A stretch of 64,000 nucleotides of DNA from Henriciella sp. (GTDB taxonomy: Bacteria > Pseudomonadota > Alphaproteobacteria > Caulobacterales > Hyphomonadaceae), in the NCBI RefSeq assembly GCF_029937755.1, contig NZ_JAPYPG010000011.1, positions 1 through 64,000 of the forward strand, given 5' to 3'. Of this stretch, positions 36,493-46,391 are shown in pieces. Both the position numbers and the translations under genes were made by a program. Every line of letters starts with the position of its first letter. Within the stretch, counting starts at the first letter, position 1. The notes below the pieces were generated by a model. It was not told where the DNA came from. It worked only from the letters and a program-made list of their open reading frames with translations, and did no database searches.

Positions 36493-36521
36493 CATATCTG
36501 GTGATAGCCTGCTATCGTCAA
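36493..36521 (-). promoter_or_regulatory. Sigma70-like promoter of the candidate small RNA
   Basis: On the minus strand TTGACG (36516-36521) and GATATG (36493-36498) are 17 nt apart. The -35 is nearly perfect and the -10 is weak. Predicted start about 36486. A second TTGACT lies 18 nt further upstream at 36535-36540 but lacks a good -10. Confidence 0.55.
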
Positions 36522-36659
36522 GCTTTTATATAGCAGTCAATACAGTTTATTGCAGTCTGCCTCTCTGGTGGGCAGATGCGTCACATCCGGCGCACCTTGT
36601 CACCTCTGCGCTGGCGGCGCATGCTAGCGGCTCAATTCTGGTCCGATGGAGAGGTTTTC

Positions 36660-38741
36660 ATGAAACGCCTATATTGCATGGCCGCGCTTGCGCTTGCGGC
36701 GACACTGCCAGCGATGGCGCAGGACACAGGCGATGACAGCCGCCGGTTCACCGCCGAGCGTGTCTTCGACCTCGAATATGCGACCTCGCCCCGGATCTCT
36801 CCGGATGGCTCGAAGATCGTCTATGTCCGCCACTCCATGGACATCCGCAAGGATCAGGACCGCGGTGATCTCTGGATCATAGACGTGAAGACCGGCCAGC
36901 AGCGCCCGCTCGTGAATGGCGGTTCCTCCGCAAGCAGCCCGGTCTGGTCACCGGATGGCACGCGTCTGCTTTACACGACCTCCAATGATGGCAAGCCAGA
37001 GCTTCGCCTCCTCTATCTCGATAGCGGCGACAGTTTCTCGCTCGCCCAGCTTGAGGAAGGCGCCTCCGGCGCGGAATGGTCGCCGAATGGCGAGATGATC
37101 GCCTTCTCCATGTTCGTCGCCGAGGACAAGCCAAGCTTCGCGACCCCGATCGACCAGCCTGAAGGCGCCGAATGGAACGAGCCGGTCAAGGTCTATGATG
37201 ACCTCACCTTCCGCTTCGATGGCGCGGGCTATCTCGAAGACGGCTATGACCAGATCTTCGTACTCTCGGCCGATGGCGGTTCGCCGCGCCAGATCACCGA
37301 TGATGAAGGCGGCTTCTCACCGCCCGTCTGGCTCGACGATGATACGCTGCTCGCCAGCGGCAATCTCGATGAGGACCGCGATATGCAGCCGGTCGAAAGC
37401 GAGATCTATGCGATCGAGCTCTCCGACCAGTCGGTCCGTCCGCTGACCAGCCGGGTCGGCCCGGACTATGGGCCGGTCGTCTCTCCGGATGGCGAAACAA
37501 TCGCCTTCCGCGGCTATGACGATGAAGTCATGGCTTACCAGCAAGCCAATCTCTATCTGATGGACGCTGACGGCTCGAATGTCCGCGAACTCGCCGCAGA
37601 TCTCGACCGCGAATTCGGCCAGGTCGAATGGGCGCAGAATGGCCGCAGCCTCTACTCTCTGATCGAGAATGCCGGCAATATGGATGTCTTCGAGATCGGC
37701 ATGAATGGCGCCACCAGCATCGCTATCACCGGGCTTGGCGGAACCTCGATTGGCCGGCCTTATGCCGGCGCTGACTTCTCCGTATCGGACACAAACCGGC
37801 CCGTCTTCGCTTACACAGCAGGCTCTCCGAATACGCCATCCGAAGTCGCCGTCGCGGGCCGCAATGTCGATGACCGGGTGCTCACCGCGCTCAATGCCGA
37901 TGTGATCCCTTATCTCGACATGGCGAGCATCGAGGAGATCAAGGTCTCGTCCAGCGCCGATGGCCGCGAGATCGAGGCCTGGGTCGCGCTGCCGCCAGAC
38001 TTCACCGCCGATGGTTCCTTCCCGATGATCCTCGAAATTCATGGCGGCCCCTTCGCCATGTACGGGCCGTTCTTCGCCGCCGAGATCCAGCGCTATGCCG
38101 CCGAAGGCTATGTCACCGTCTGGTCAAACCCGCGTGGCTCGACCGGCTATGGCGAGGAATTCGCGCAGCTGATCGACAAGAAATATCCGGGCAATGACTA
38201 TGATGACCTGATGAGCGTCGTCGATGAGCTGGTCGCGCGCGACTATGTCGATGAGGACCGCCTCTTCATCACGGGCGGCTCAGGCGGCGGGATCCTCACC
38301 GCGTGGACCGTCACGAAGACAGACCGTTTCGCGGCGGCCGCCTCGATCAAGCCGGTCATCAACTGGATGACGATGGGGCTTGCGAGCGATATCGGCGTCT
38401 ATGTGAACAAGCACTGGATCGGCGCCAACCCCTGGGATGAACCCGAGAAATTCCTTGCCCTGTCGCCGATCAACTATGTCGGCAATGTCACCACGCCGAC
38501 GCTGATGATGGTCGGCGAGGAAGACTGGCGCACGCCCGCCTGGGAGGCCGAACAGTTCTATTCCGGCCTGAAGCAGGTCGGCGTCGACACCGCCCTCATC
38601 CGCGTGCCCGGCTCCCCGCACTATATCGCGAGCCGTCCGAGCCGCCTGATCGCAAAGACCGACAACATCATGGGGTGGTTCGAGATGTACGACCCGGCCC
38701 TTGAGGATGAGGACGAGGCCAACGAAACGGACGCGGAATAG
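36660..38741 (+). CDS. S9 family prolyl-oligopeptidase-like exported peptidase
   Basis: 693 residues: signal peptide ending A-M-A-Q, a beta-propeller domain with repeated S-P-D-G and S-P-N-G-type blades (about residues 30-430), and a C-terminal alpha/beta-hydrolase domain with Ser541 in G-G-S-G-G-G, Asp in G-E-E-D-W-R-T-P and His in G-S-P-H-Y. Likely a periplasmic acylaminoacyl- or dipeptidyl-peptidase. The ATG at 36660 follows GGAGAGG. It is followed 5 nt later by the adenine deaminase, so the two are probably co-transcribed. Confidence 0.95.
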   Translation: MKRLYCMAALALAATLPAMAQDTGDDSRRFTAERVFDLEYATSPRISPDGSKIVYVRHSMDIRKDQDRGDLWIIDVKTGQQRPLVNGGSSASSPVWSPDGTRLLYTTSNDGKPELRLLYLDSGDSFSLAQLEEGASGAEWSPNGEMIAFSMFVAEDKPSFATPIDQPEGAEWNEPVKVYDDLTFRFDGAGYLEDGYDQIFVLSADGGSPRQITDDEGGFSPPVWLDDDTLLASGNLDEDRDMQPVESEIYAIELSDQSVRPLTSRVGPDYGPVVSPDGETIAFRGYDDEVMAYQQANLYLMDADGSNVRELAADLDREFGQVEWAQNGRSLYSLIENAGNMDVFEIGMNGATSIAITGLGGTSIGRPYAGADFSVSDTNRPVFAYTAGSPNTPSEVAVAGRNVDDRVLTALNADVIPYLDMASIEEIKVSSSADGREIEAWVALPPDFTADGSFPMILEIHGGPFAMYGPFFAAEIQRYAAEGYVTVWSNPRGSTGYGEEFAQLIDKKYPGNDYDDLMSVVDELVARDYVDEDRLFITGGSGGGILTAWTVTKTDRFAAAASIKPVINWMTMGLASDIGVYVNKHWIGANPWDEPEKFLALSPINYVGNVTTPTLMMVGEEDWRTPAWEAEQFYSGLKQVGVDTALIRVPGSPHYIASRPSRLIAKTDNIMGWFEMYDPALEDEDEANETDAE

Positions 38742-38746
38742 CGCCC

Positions 38747-39760
38747 ATGGCGGACCTCGATGCCCTGATCGATGCGCTGCCCAAGGCCGAGCTGCACCTT
38801 CACCTCGAAGGCAGTCTCGAGCCTGAGCAGCTCATGGAATTTGCCGCGCGCAACGGCGTCGATATCCCGTTCAGGACGCTGGACGAGGTCCGCGCCGCCT
38901 ACAGCTTCTCCAACCTGCAGGACTTTCTCGACATCTACTATCAGGGCATGTCGGTCCTGCAGACCGAAGCTGATTTCCACGATCTGACGGACGCCTACCT
39001 GCAGCGCGTGGCGGCCGACAATGTCCGCCATGTCGAGGTCTTCTTCGACCCACAGGGCCATACCGGACGCGGCCTTCCCTTCGAGGTCCCCATCAATGGC
39101 ATCCTGAAAGCCCTTGATGCGGCAGAGGAAAAGTACGGCATCACCTACCGGCTGATCATGTGCTTCCTGCGCCACCTCCCGGAAGACGAAGCGTTCGAGA
39201 CCTGGAAACAGGCCGAGCCATGGCTCGACCGGATTCATGGCATCGGCCTCGACAGTTCCGAGATGGGGCACCCGCCCTCCAAATTCGCCCGCATATATGA
39301 GGCGGCTCGCGAACGCGGGTTGAAACTCGTCGCCCATGCCGGCGAGGAAGGCCCGCCCGCCTATGTCTGGGAGGCCGTCGACGGGCTCAAGGTCGACCGG
39401 ATCGACCATGGCAACCGCTCGCTCGAGGATGAGGCGCTGGTCGCCCGTATCCGGGATGCCGGGCTGACGCTGACGGTCTGCCCGCTGTCAAATCTCTCGC
39501 TCTGCGTGGTGGATGACCTGAAAGACCATCCCATGAAGCGGATGCTGGAGCTTGGGCTAAAGGCCACGGTGAACTCGGATGACCCGGCCTATTTCGGCGG
39601 CTATGTGAACCAGAACTTCCGCGAGACGGCCAGGGCTGTCGGCCTGACGCGCGAACACGTCATCACCCTGGCGAAGAACAGCTTCACCGGCTCCTTCCTG
39701 TCGCCGGACCAGCAGCGCGAGCATCTCGCCGAGATCGACCGCATCGCCGCCTCTCACTGA
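38747..39760 (+). CDS. Adenine deaminase (adenosine-deaminase fold, type 3)
   Basis: 337 residues of the metal-dependent deaminase family: H-L-H-L-E-G-S (His17, His19), H-A-G-E (His197, Glu200) and N-S-D-D-P-A-Y-F-G-G (Asp278, Asp279). The S-D-D-P-A-Y-F-G-G-Y ending and H-A-G-E-E-G-P loop match bacterial enzymes shown to deaminate adenine rather than adenosine, so I prefer EC 3.5.4.2 over adenosine deaminase. It serves purine salvage (adenine to hypoxanthine). A perfect 8-bp hairpin (39764-39787) follows the stop and may slow transcription. Confidence 0.88.
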   Translation: MADLDALIDALPKAELHLHLEGSLEPEQLMEFAARNGVDIPFRTLDEVRAAYSFSNLQDFLDIYYQGMSVLQTEADFHDLTDAYLQRVAADNVRHVEVFFDPQGHTGRGLPFEVPINGILKALDAAEEKYGITYRLIMCFLRHLPEDEAFETWKQAEPWLDRIHGIGLDSSEMGHPPSKFARIYEAARERGLKLVAHAGEEGPPAYVWEAVDGLKVDRIDHGNRSLEDEALVARIRDAGLTLTVCPLSNLSLCVVDDLKDHPMKRMLELGLKATVNSDDPAYFGGYVNQNFRETARAVGLTREHVITLAKNSFTGSFLSPDQQREHLAEIDRIAASH

Positions 39761-39843
39761 CAGTCCGCCGGGAACCACGCCGGCGGATGGAACTCTGCCG
39801 TCTCTGATCGCTTGGTAAACCAAGCCGACCGGATAGATGAAGA

Positions 39844-40899
39844 ATGTCGCCGAAGGATTTCCTGCCGACAAACATTTCACGCCAGAAAGTGATAAGCGCC
39901 GCGCGACTTGCCCTGCAATCCTCGCTCGCGGCAGCGCTCACCTTCTCCGCCATGGAAGCGCTCAGCCTTCCCGAGAAATTCATCGGGATCCTGGGCGCCA
40001 TTTTCGTCATGCAGCCCAGTGTCGGTAATACGTTCGGCCAGGCCACAAGCCGCGTCCTGGCCACACTGGTCGGCTCCGGCGTTGGTGTCGCCTGTCTGTT
40101 CGCCTTGCCGGATGGCTATGGGACGGCGGCTGCTCTTGGTATTTCCGTCTTCGTCATGAACGCCATCGCGGGTCTTCGTCCTGACTGGGCCTATGGCGTG
40201 ATCGCTGCGGTCGCGCTGGCGCTGAGATCGGGAGACGAACCGCTTCAGGTCGTACAGGACCGGGCCATCGCCATTGCGCTTGGCGCCGCCATCGGTGTCC
40301 TGATCGCGATGACGATCTGGCCGGACAGGGCGAAAAACCGCGCGCAACGTCATCTGGCCGCAGCGCTTCGCGCCGCCGGGGACAGTCTCGACAACGCCAT
40401 CAAGGGCCTCAGCGGCGCCGGCCAGGAGGCGAGCGATGCACGCTCCCGCTACAATTTGAATATTGAAACCGCGCGCGGTGAAGCCGAAGGGATACGCTTC
40501 GGCAACCGGCAACAGATGGAAGAAAAAGTGAGCAAGACAGAGCGTCTCTACAACTCCGTCCTCATCCTGAACCGGATTGCCGAAGACACCACTGAGGCCG
40601 CCAGTGCCCGTGATGGACTGGATGAGCACGTCCGGACGGTCCAGGTTTGCGGCCATGAAATCGCGCACGGCCTGGCCGACGGGGATTTCGACCAGCAGGC
40701 GCGTCTCGATGAGATCAGGAGCGCCCTGGCATCGGCCCGCAAACTCGTCTCCTATGAAGCCGACGATGCCGAGCTGCACGTCTACTCATCCGCCCTCATC
40801 TTCGGTCTGAATGGGGTGGCAGAAAGCCTGTCAGGGCTCATCGAGGCCATGCAACCCAAAGAGAAGCCTGCCCCGAAGGCGCAAGCGCAATCCGCCTGA
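39844..40899 (+). CDS. FUSC/aromatic-acid-exporter-like membrane protein
   Basis: 351 residues: six membrane helices in the first 160 residues with the FUSC/ArAE pattern (A-A-R-L-A-L-Q-S-S-L-A-A-A-L, M-Q-P-S-V-G-N-T-F-G-Q-A-T-S-R) and a cytoplasmic helical half. Relatives export aromatic acids. It is one repeat unit rather than the doubled FUSC of larger proteins. It lies 9 nt ahead of a DUF1622 gene, so a shared transcript is likely. Confidence 0.85.
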   Translation: MSPKDFLPTNISRQKVISAARLALQSSLAAALTFSAMEALSLPEKFIGILGAIFVMQPSVGNTFGQATSRVLATLVGSGVGVACLFALPDGYGTAAALGISVFVMNAIAGLRPDWAYGVIAAVALALRSGDEPLQVVQDRAIAIALGAAIGVLIAMTIWPDRAKNRAQRHLAAALRAAGDSLDNAIKGLSGAGQEASDARSRYNLNIETARGEAEGIRFGNRQQMEEKVSKTERLYNSVLILNRIAEDTTEAASARDGLDEHVRTVQVCGHEIAHGLADGDFDQQARLDEIRSALASARKLVSYEADDAELHVYSSALIFGLNGVAESLSGLIEAMQPKEKPAPKAQAQSA

Positions 40900-40908
40900 G
40901 GAGGCTCT

Positions 40909-41313
40909 ATGGACACTGATACCGGAGAATGGCTGGGCCCACTCCTCGAAACCCTGTCCTATGGCATCGAGCTCGTCTCGGCGTTCATCCTCGTCATCGG
41001 GTCGCTGGTCTTTGTCTGGACGGTCGGCGCCGGGCTGCTTTCCCCTTCAATCAGCGTGACGACGGCGCTGCAGCGCGGACGGCTGAAGCTCGGCACCTAC
41101 ATTCTCGCCGCGCTGGAATTCCTGATCGTTGCCGACATCCTCTTTACCATTGTTCACCGCACGCTCGATGATGTCATCGTGCTCGCCATTGTGGCGGGTG
41201 TGCGCACCGTCGTAAGTTATTTCCTCGGCAAGGAGATCGAGGCGCTCAGCCAGGAGGAGAGCGAAGCGATCGGCGTGCGCCGGCGCCCGGACTCTGGCCC
41301 GTCCACCGCTTGA
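40909..41313 (+). CDS. DUF1622 membrane protein
   Basis: 134 residues with three hydrophobic helices and the DUF1622 features L-Q-R-G-R-L-K-L-G-T-Y-I-L-A-A-L-E-F and V-R-T-V-V-S-Y-F-L-G-K-E-I. Function unknown. Ribosome site GAGGAGGC. Its last 68 bp overlap the 3' end of the convergent AraC-family gene, encoding the polar tail after the conserved helices. Confidence 0.9.
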   Translation: MDTDTGEWLGPLLETLSYGIELVSAFILVIGSLVFVWTVGAGLLSPSISVTTALQRGRLKLGTYILAALEFLIVADILFTIVHRTLDDVIVLAIVAGVRTVVSYFLGKEIEALSQEESEAIGVRRRPDSGPSTA

Positions 41314-42280
41314 AGGCGCGTGAGAAGGCACTCGGATCGGAAAAACCGACCAGATAGGCCGTCTCGTTCACCGAGACTTTCTCGCCGTCGAGATAGTCGA
41401 GCGCCAGGCGCTTGCGCAAATCGTCCAGCAAGGCGTCAAAACTCGCGCCTTCCTGTTTCAGCTGGCGGTAAAGCGTCTGGCGGCTCATGCCCATCTGCCG
41501 CGCAATCGCACTCATATTGATGTCGCCCGTGTGCAGGTCCGCCATCATGCGCCGCTCGACCTGCGAGGACACCGTTTCGGACGCCTCAAGGCTTTTCAGG
41601 AGGGCGTTGGCATGCTCGCTCAGCGTACCGAAGACATAGCCGGGCGAGGTCGAAATCGACATTGAGAAATAGGCTGGATCAATTTCCATCGTGTTGCGCC
41701 CGGCGCTGAACCGGACCGGCACGCCGAGAAGCTCCTCATAAAGATCGCCATAGTCTGGCCGGGCATGCGTGACCTCTGCGGACAGATAGAGCGGCACCTT
41801 GGGGAAGAACCGGCGAAACCCGCAAATGAACCGCCCGAGTGTCGATTCCGTCAGTTCGGGGAAGGCGTTGGCATTGGCCCGCTTGTCGACGATGTAGGTG
41901 CGCCCACCATGCTGCTCGATGACAAAGCGGTCTTCGCGTCCCACGCCTTCCACCTCGATCACCAGCCGGCCATAGCGGTTCATCTGCCGGAAGGCCTCAT
42001 CCATGGTCGGCGCGGCAAAGCAGATCAGCCCGACGATCGACAACACATTGAACGAGATGTCTGTGCCAAAGCGCAAGGCGAGCGCAGGATCGCCCGAGAG
42101 TCTCTTGCCCTCGCGCATCAGGCGCTTGAACCGGTCAAACGGAACCCGCGCCTCGCTTTTCTCAAGATCATCTTCGCTTAGCCCCGCTGCCGAGAGTAAT
42201 TGGGCCCGGTCAGCGCCCAGGTTGACGGCAAGGTCAAGCAAGGCGCTCGCATAGCCAGCCGATACTGTCGCTCCCGCCAT
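41246..42280 (-). CDS. AraC-family transcriptional regulator (ArgR/OruR-like layout)
   Basis: 344 residues: an N-terminal AraC_binding_2-type sensor domain (about 1-200) and a C-terminal double helix-turn-helix, with the second motif A-Y-L-V-G-F-S-D-P-S-A-F-S-R-A-F-K-R-W typical of the family. The tandem ATGs at 42283 and 42280 follow AGGAGGA; spacing favours 42280. It is divergent from a DUF2306 gene 130 bp away, the most likely target. The 3' end overlaps DUF1622. Confidence 0.93.
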   Translation of the reverse strand: MAGATVSAGYASALLDLAVNLGADRAQLLSAAGLSEDDLEKSEARVPFDRFKRLMREGKRLSGDPALALRFGTDISFNVLSIVGLICFAAPTMDEAFRQMNRYGRLVIEVEGVGREDRFVIEQHGGRTYIVDKRANANAFPELTESTLGRFICGFRRFFPKVPLYLSAEVTHARPDYGDLYEELLGVPVRFSAGRNTMEIDPAYFSMSISTSPGYVFGTLSEHANALLKSLEASETVSSQVERRMMADLHTGDINMSAIARQMGMSRQTLYRQLKQEGASFDALLDDLRKRLALDYLDGEKVSVNETAYLVGFSDPSAFSRAFKRWTGQSPGAGARRSLRSPPG

Positions 42281-42410
42281 CATTCCTCCTCGCGGCGTCA
42301 CTCCGCACCCTCATTGTTACCACAGGTCATGAAATTGGAACCCGCTGTCATGGGGCAGACGGCGCAGCGCCGATAATCTGCTGCAAAACATCACAAAAGA
42401 AGATCAAAAA

Positions 42411-43238
42411 ATGACAGAACTGACCTTCCGCCCCGCAATCCTCCCGCGTCCCGATGCCTTGCGCCTCCTTAAACTTTCAGGCGCGCTATGGTTCGTCATC
42501 GCCGTCATAGGCCAGGCCGCCTTTGCGGCCTATATCCTCGGCTTTTACGGCGTCTCGACTGTCGAGGGCGATTTCGAGCGCATGGATGGCCGCGTCTTCC
42601 ACGGCTTCATCAATGGCGACCTGCTCGGCAACAGCCTGTTCCTGAGCCACGTCCTGCTCGCCTTCATCATCACCTTCGGTGCGCCATTTCAGCTCGTCCC
42701 GCAAATCCGGAACCGCTTCCGCACTTTTCACCGATGGAATGGCCGCCTCTTCCTTCTCGTCGCCCTGGTGATCAGTACCGGCGCGCTCGTCCTCGTCTTT
42801 CATCGCGGCGTTATCGGCGGCGCCGTTGTTGCGACGGGCAATACAATCAATGCGATCTGCATTCTTGTCTGTGCAGCCATGACACTGAGATTTGCCCTCA
42901 AGCGCCGCTTCGCAGATCACCAGCGCTGGGCCATGCGGCTGTTCATAGCGGCCAGCGGCGTGTGGTTCTTCAGGCTCGGCTTCGGGTTCTGGGCCGGCGT
43001 CACGGGTGGAACGATGCCAGGCAGCGCCATGGACCTGACCGGCCCGTTTGACCGGTTCCTCGGCATCGGACACGCCATCATTCCGCTGCTTGTTCTGGAG
43101 CTTTATCTTCTGGCCCGTGACAGAGGCTCACCAACTGCCCGTTATGCCATGGCAGGCGGGATGGTGACGGTCAGCGCGGCAACAGCCCTCGGCATCTTCA
43201 TGGCGGCGCAAATCTTCTGGCTGCCAGCCTTCCACTAG
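42411..43238 (+). CDS. DUF2306 membrane protein
   Basis: 275 residues with seven or eight helices; the DUF2306 patterns F-H-R-W-N-G-R-L-F-L and D-H-Q-R-W-A-M-R-L-F are both present. The paired His residues could bind haem or metal, but no function is proven. Divergent from the AraC regulator with a 130-bp shared spacer containing several TCAT/ATGA-like half sites, so regulation by it is plausible. Confidence 0.88.
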   Translation: MTELTFRPAILPRPDALRLLKLSGALWFVIAVIGQAAFAAYILGFYGVSTVEGDFERMDGRVFHGFINGDLLGNSLFLSHVLLAFIITFGAPFQLVPQIRNRFRTFHRWNGRLFLLVALVISTGALVLVFHRGVIGGAVVATGNTINAICILVCAAMTLRFALKRRFADHQRWAMRLFIAASGVWFFRLGFGFWAGVTGGTMPGSAMDLTGPFDRFLGIGHAIIPLLVLELYLLARDRGSPTARYAMAGGMVTVSAATALGIFMAAQIFWLPAFH

Positions 43239-43244
43239 CCGGCC

Positions 43245-43685
43245 CTAGGGCCCGCTCAGGCGTCTCTGGCCGGCGCGGTTCGGGTCGGGGCCGACCTTCT
43301 CGATCCAGCCCATCGCCTTGTAGGCACGCACGGCGGTTTCGTTCTGCGTATCGACATCAAGCTGCAGCGGTGCGCGCGCCATGTCGCGGGCGACCCCCAG
43401 CAGGCCGGAGCCGACACCGCAAAGCCGCCAGTCGGGATTCACGAAGAGATGGGAAACGTAGGCTTTCTTGCGCTCCAGCACGAGGAAGCCGATCAGACCG
43501 GCGCTCAGTTCATGCGCGACGAGGCAGTCTGAAAGACTGATGGCATGACGCAGGCGGATGATTTCTTCGGTCTGCTGGCCCCGCCATGGAAAGGCGGTCA
43601 GGCAGTCACGGAAGACAGTCTCGATTCCGGAATTGTCCGATTGCATCCTCAACCGGATCTTCCAGCCAGCGGCCCGATGAGACAT
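43245..43685 (-). CDS. GNAT family N-acetyltransferase
   Basis: About 146 residues. The strand V-S-H-L-F-V-N-P-D-W-R-L-C-G-V-G-S-G-L-L covers the acetyl-CoA-binding loop (R-x-x-G-x-G), and N-E-T-A-V-R-A-Y-K-A-M-G-W is the usual C-terminal helix. Acceptor unknown. The start is uncertain: ATGs at 43694 and 43685 are both possible. It converges with DUF2306. Confidence 0.85.
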   Translation of the reverse strand: MSHRAAGWKIRLRMQSDNSGIETVFRDCLTAFPWRGQQTEEIIRLRHAISLSDCLVAHELSAGLIGFLVLERKKAYVSHLFVNPDWRLCGVGSGLLGVARDMARAPLQLDVDTQNETAVRAYKAMGWIEKVGPDPNRAGQRRLSGP

Positions 43686-43837
43686 CAGCTCCATATGGCC
43701 AATTTACGGCGAAGTCGTGTCTGCGTCGATATGTCCGCTGCACGTTTCGCGACGCAAGACGCCTGAAATGCCCGCCACTGTTGATTGCCAGAACTGCTTT
43801 TGCAGCCGATACTCGGCCCGGAAGGAGGAGGAAAACC

Positions 43838-44359
43838 ATGCTCAGACCCGCGCTTGCCGTTGCGGCAGCTACAGTTCTGGCCGCGCCGGCCGGGGCCGAA
43901 ATAATCGCGGCCTCAGCCGACCATTATACGCTTCGTCACGAGGCTACCTCCACGCGCTCGCCCGGGGAAATGTGGCAGCGGCTGATCGATCCCGCCGCCT
44001 GGTGGTCACCGGACCACACCTTTTCCGGCGATGCCGCCAATCTCTCGCTCGATCCGCAAGCCGGCGGCCTGTGGCGCGAGGACTGGGCGGACGGGTCGGT
44101 CAGCCATGGCACGGTACTGAGTGTCATGGAGGGCAAGATGCTGCGCCTCGACGCCCCCTTCGGCCCGCTTCAGGGCATGGGGGTCACTGTCATCTGGACG
44201 ATTACCATCGAACCCGATGGAGAGGGCGGCTCAACCGTCATCTTCGACGAAGTCGCCAACGGCGCCACCGCCAGCCAGCTCGCCCGGATCGCCCCCGCCG
44301 TCGATGGCGTAAAGGGCGAAGCGATCGCGCGGCTGGTGGCTGACGAAGTGGACGATTAG
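43838..44359 (+). CDS. Exported SRPBCC (START/Bet v1-like) protein
   Basis: 173 residues with signal peptide (A-V-A-A-A-T-V-L-A-A-P-A-G-A) followed by an SRPBCC fold: P-x-E-M-W-x-R-L-I-D-P-A-A-W-W and a late I-E-P-D-G-E-G-G-S-T-V-I-F. The fold makes a hydrophobic ligand cavity; activity unknown. Export is unusual for this fold. Excellent ribosome site GGAAGGAGGAGG. Confidence 0.85.
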   Translation: MLRPALAVAAATVLAAPAGAEIIAASADHYTLRHEATSTRSPGEMWQRLIDPAAWWSPDHTFSGDAANLSLDPQAGGLWREDWADGSVSHGTVLSVMEGKMLRLDAPFGPLQGMGVTVIWTITIEPDGEGGSTVIFDEVANGATASQLARIAPAVDGVKGEAIARLVADEVDD

Positions 44360-44364
44360 AGACC

Positions 44365-46197
44365 TTACGCCCCCGCAGAGGCCTTCGCCGCCCTTTTCCG
44401 CACGTTCGGGTCGAGGTGGACCTTGCGCAGGCGGATGGATTGCGGGGTCACCTCGACGAGCTCGTCATCGGCGATATAGGCCAGCGAGCGTTCCAGCGTC
44501 ATCTGCAGCGGCGGGGTGAGGCGCACGGCCTCATCGGTCCCGGAGGCGCGGACGTTGGTCAGCTTCTTGCCCTTCATGACGTTGACCTCGAGGTCATTGT
44601 CGCGCGTGTGCTCACCGATGATCATGCCCTGATAGACCTTGTCGCCCGGATGGATCATCATCGGGCCACGGTCTTCCAGGTTGAACAGCGCGAAAGCCAC
44701 GGCCTCGCCCTGCTCCATCGAGATCAGAACGCCGGTATGGCGGCCCTTGATGGCGCCCTTGTACGGCGCGTATTCGAGGAAGACGCGGTTCATGATGGCG
44801 GTGCCGCGCGTATCCGAGAGCAGCTCGCCCTGATAGCCGATCAGGCCGCGCGTCGGCGCATGGAAAACCATCCGCGTGCGGCCTGCGCCCGACGGCTTCA
44901 TCTCGGTCATGTCGGCTTTGCGCTCATTCAGCTTCTGTACGATGATGCCGGTATGCTCGTCATCGACGTCGATGACGACTTCCTCGATCGGTTCGAGCTT
45001 TTCGCCCGTATCCGGGTCTTCCTTCATCACGACCTTGGGACGCATGACGCCAAGCTCGAAGCCTTCGCGGCGCATGGTTTCGATCAGGACAGCGAGCTGG
45101 AGTTCCCCCCGGCCAGAGACGGTAAAGGCTTCGGCCTCGGTCGAGCGCTCGACCTTGAGGGCGACATTGCCTTCGGCTTCTTTCACCAGGCGGTCCCAGA
45201 TCAGGCGCGAGGTAACCTTCTTGCCTTCGGTACCGGCGAGCGGTGAGTCATTGACGCGGAAGGTCATGGACAGGGTCGGCGGGTCGATGGGCTGGGCCTC
45301 GATCGGCTCGGAGACGGATGGGTCAACGAATGTGTCGGCGACGTTTGCCTTGGCGAGGCCGGACAGCGAGACGATGTCGCCGGCAACCCCCTCGTCGATC
45401 GGCTCACGGCCAAGGCCGCGGAAAGCGAGCACCTTGGAGACGCGCCCCTGCTCGACCAGTTCGCCATCGCGCGACAGCACTTTCACCGTCTGGTTCGGCT
45501 TCACCGTGCCCGACGTGATGCGGCCGGTCAGGATGCGCCCGAGGAAATTGTCGGCGGAAATGGTCGTCGCCAGCATGCGGAACGGGCCCTCTTCGGTCTT
45601 CGGCTCCGGCACGTGCTGGGTGACGAGATCGAACAGCGCGGCCATGTCGTCGGCCGGCTTCTCATGGTCGAGGCTCATCCAGCCATTCTTGGCGGAGCCA
45701 TAGAGGATCGGGAAATCGAGCTGGTCGTCATCGGCGCCGAGATCGGCGAAGAGGTCAAACACCTCGTTGATGACATAGTCAGGACGCGAGTCCGGCTTGT
45801 CGATCTTGTTGACGGCCACGATGGGGCGCAAGCCGACCTTCAGCGCCTTGGAGACCACGAACTTGGTCTGCGGCATCGGGCCTTCGGCAGCATCGACCAG
45901 CACGATTGCGCCATCGACCATGTGGAGGATCCGCTCAACCTCGCCGCCAAAGTCGGCGTGGCCGGGCGTGTCGACGATGTTGATGCGCGTGTCGCCCCAG
46001 ACAACCGAGGTCGTCTTGGCGAGGATGGTGATGCCCCGCTCACGCTCGAGGTCATTGGAGTCCATCATCCGGTCTTCGGTCTGTTCGTTCTCGCGGAACG
46101 TGCCGGATTGCTTCAACAGGCAGTCGACCAGCGTGGTCTTGCCATGGTCAACGTGGGCGATGATCGCGATATTGCGAAGCGCGGTGGGCTCAGTCAT
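44365..46197 (-). CDS. typA: Translational GTPase TypA/BipA
   Basis: 610 residues. G1 [10 protein letters not shown]2 R-G-I-T-I, G3 D-T-P-G-H and G4 N-K-I-D place it among elongation-factor GTPases, and the C-terminal domain is the BipA type rather than LepA. It assists 50S maturation and growth under stress or cold. Monocistronic, with no Shine-Dalgarno sequence before the ATG. Confidence 0.97.
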   Translation of the reverse strand: MTEPTALRNIAIIAHVDHGKTTLVDCLLKQSGTFRENEQTEDRMMDSNDLERERGITILAKTTSVVWGDTRINIVDTPGHADFGGEVERILHMVDGAIVLVDAAEGPMPQTKFVVSKALKVGLRPIVAVNKIDKPDSRPDYVINEVFDLFADLGADDDQLDFPILYGSAKNGWMSLDHEKPADDMAALFDLVTQHVPEPKTEEGPFRMLATTISADNFLGRILTGRITSGTVKPNQTVKVLSRDGELVEQGRVSKVLAFRGLGREPIDEGVAGDIVSLSGLAKANVADTFVDPSVSEPIEAQPIDPPTLSMTFRVNDSPLAGTEGKKVTSRLIWDRLVKEAEGNVALKVERSTEAEAFTVSGRGELQLAVLIETMRREGFELGVMRPKVVMKEDPDTGEKLEPIEEVVIDVDDEHTGIIVQKLNERKADMTEMKPSGAGRTRMVFHAPTRGLIGYQGELLSDTRGTAIMNRVFLEYAPYKGAIKGRHTGVLISMEQGEAVAFALFNLEDRGPMMIHPGDKVYQGMIIGEHTRDNDLEVNVMKGKKLTNVRASGTDEAVRLTPPLQMTLERSLAYIADDELVEVTPQSIRLRKVHLDPNVRKRAAKASAGA

Positions 46198-46391
46198 GGG
46201 AGGGAGTGCTTTCGGAAGGGCTTTGTTTGCGCGCGTTTACACGGGCTTGAACGATTTGGCTATGGCTAGGGCTCAGCCTCGCCGTTTCCCTCTTCCAGAA
46301 CGACAAGCATTCGCCTTGACACGCACGTCATGGGAACATGCTCTGTGCGGGAAGGGTTCAGGACAGACCTGCCGACATAGAAGGATGCCCC

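Noticed and set aside
38747..39760. Adenosine deaminase (add)
   Set aside because: The S-D-D-P-A-Y-F-G-G motif fits the adenine-specific branch better, though the fold is the same.
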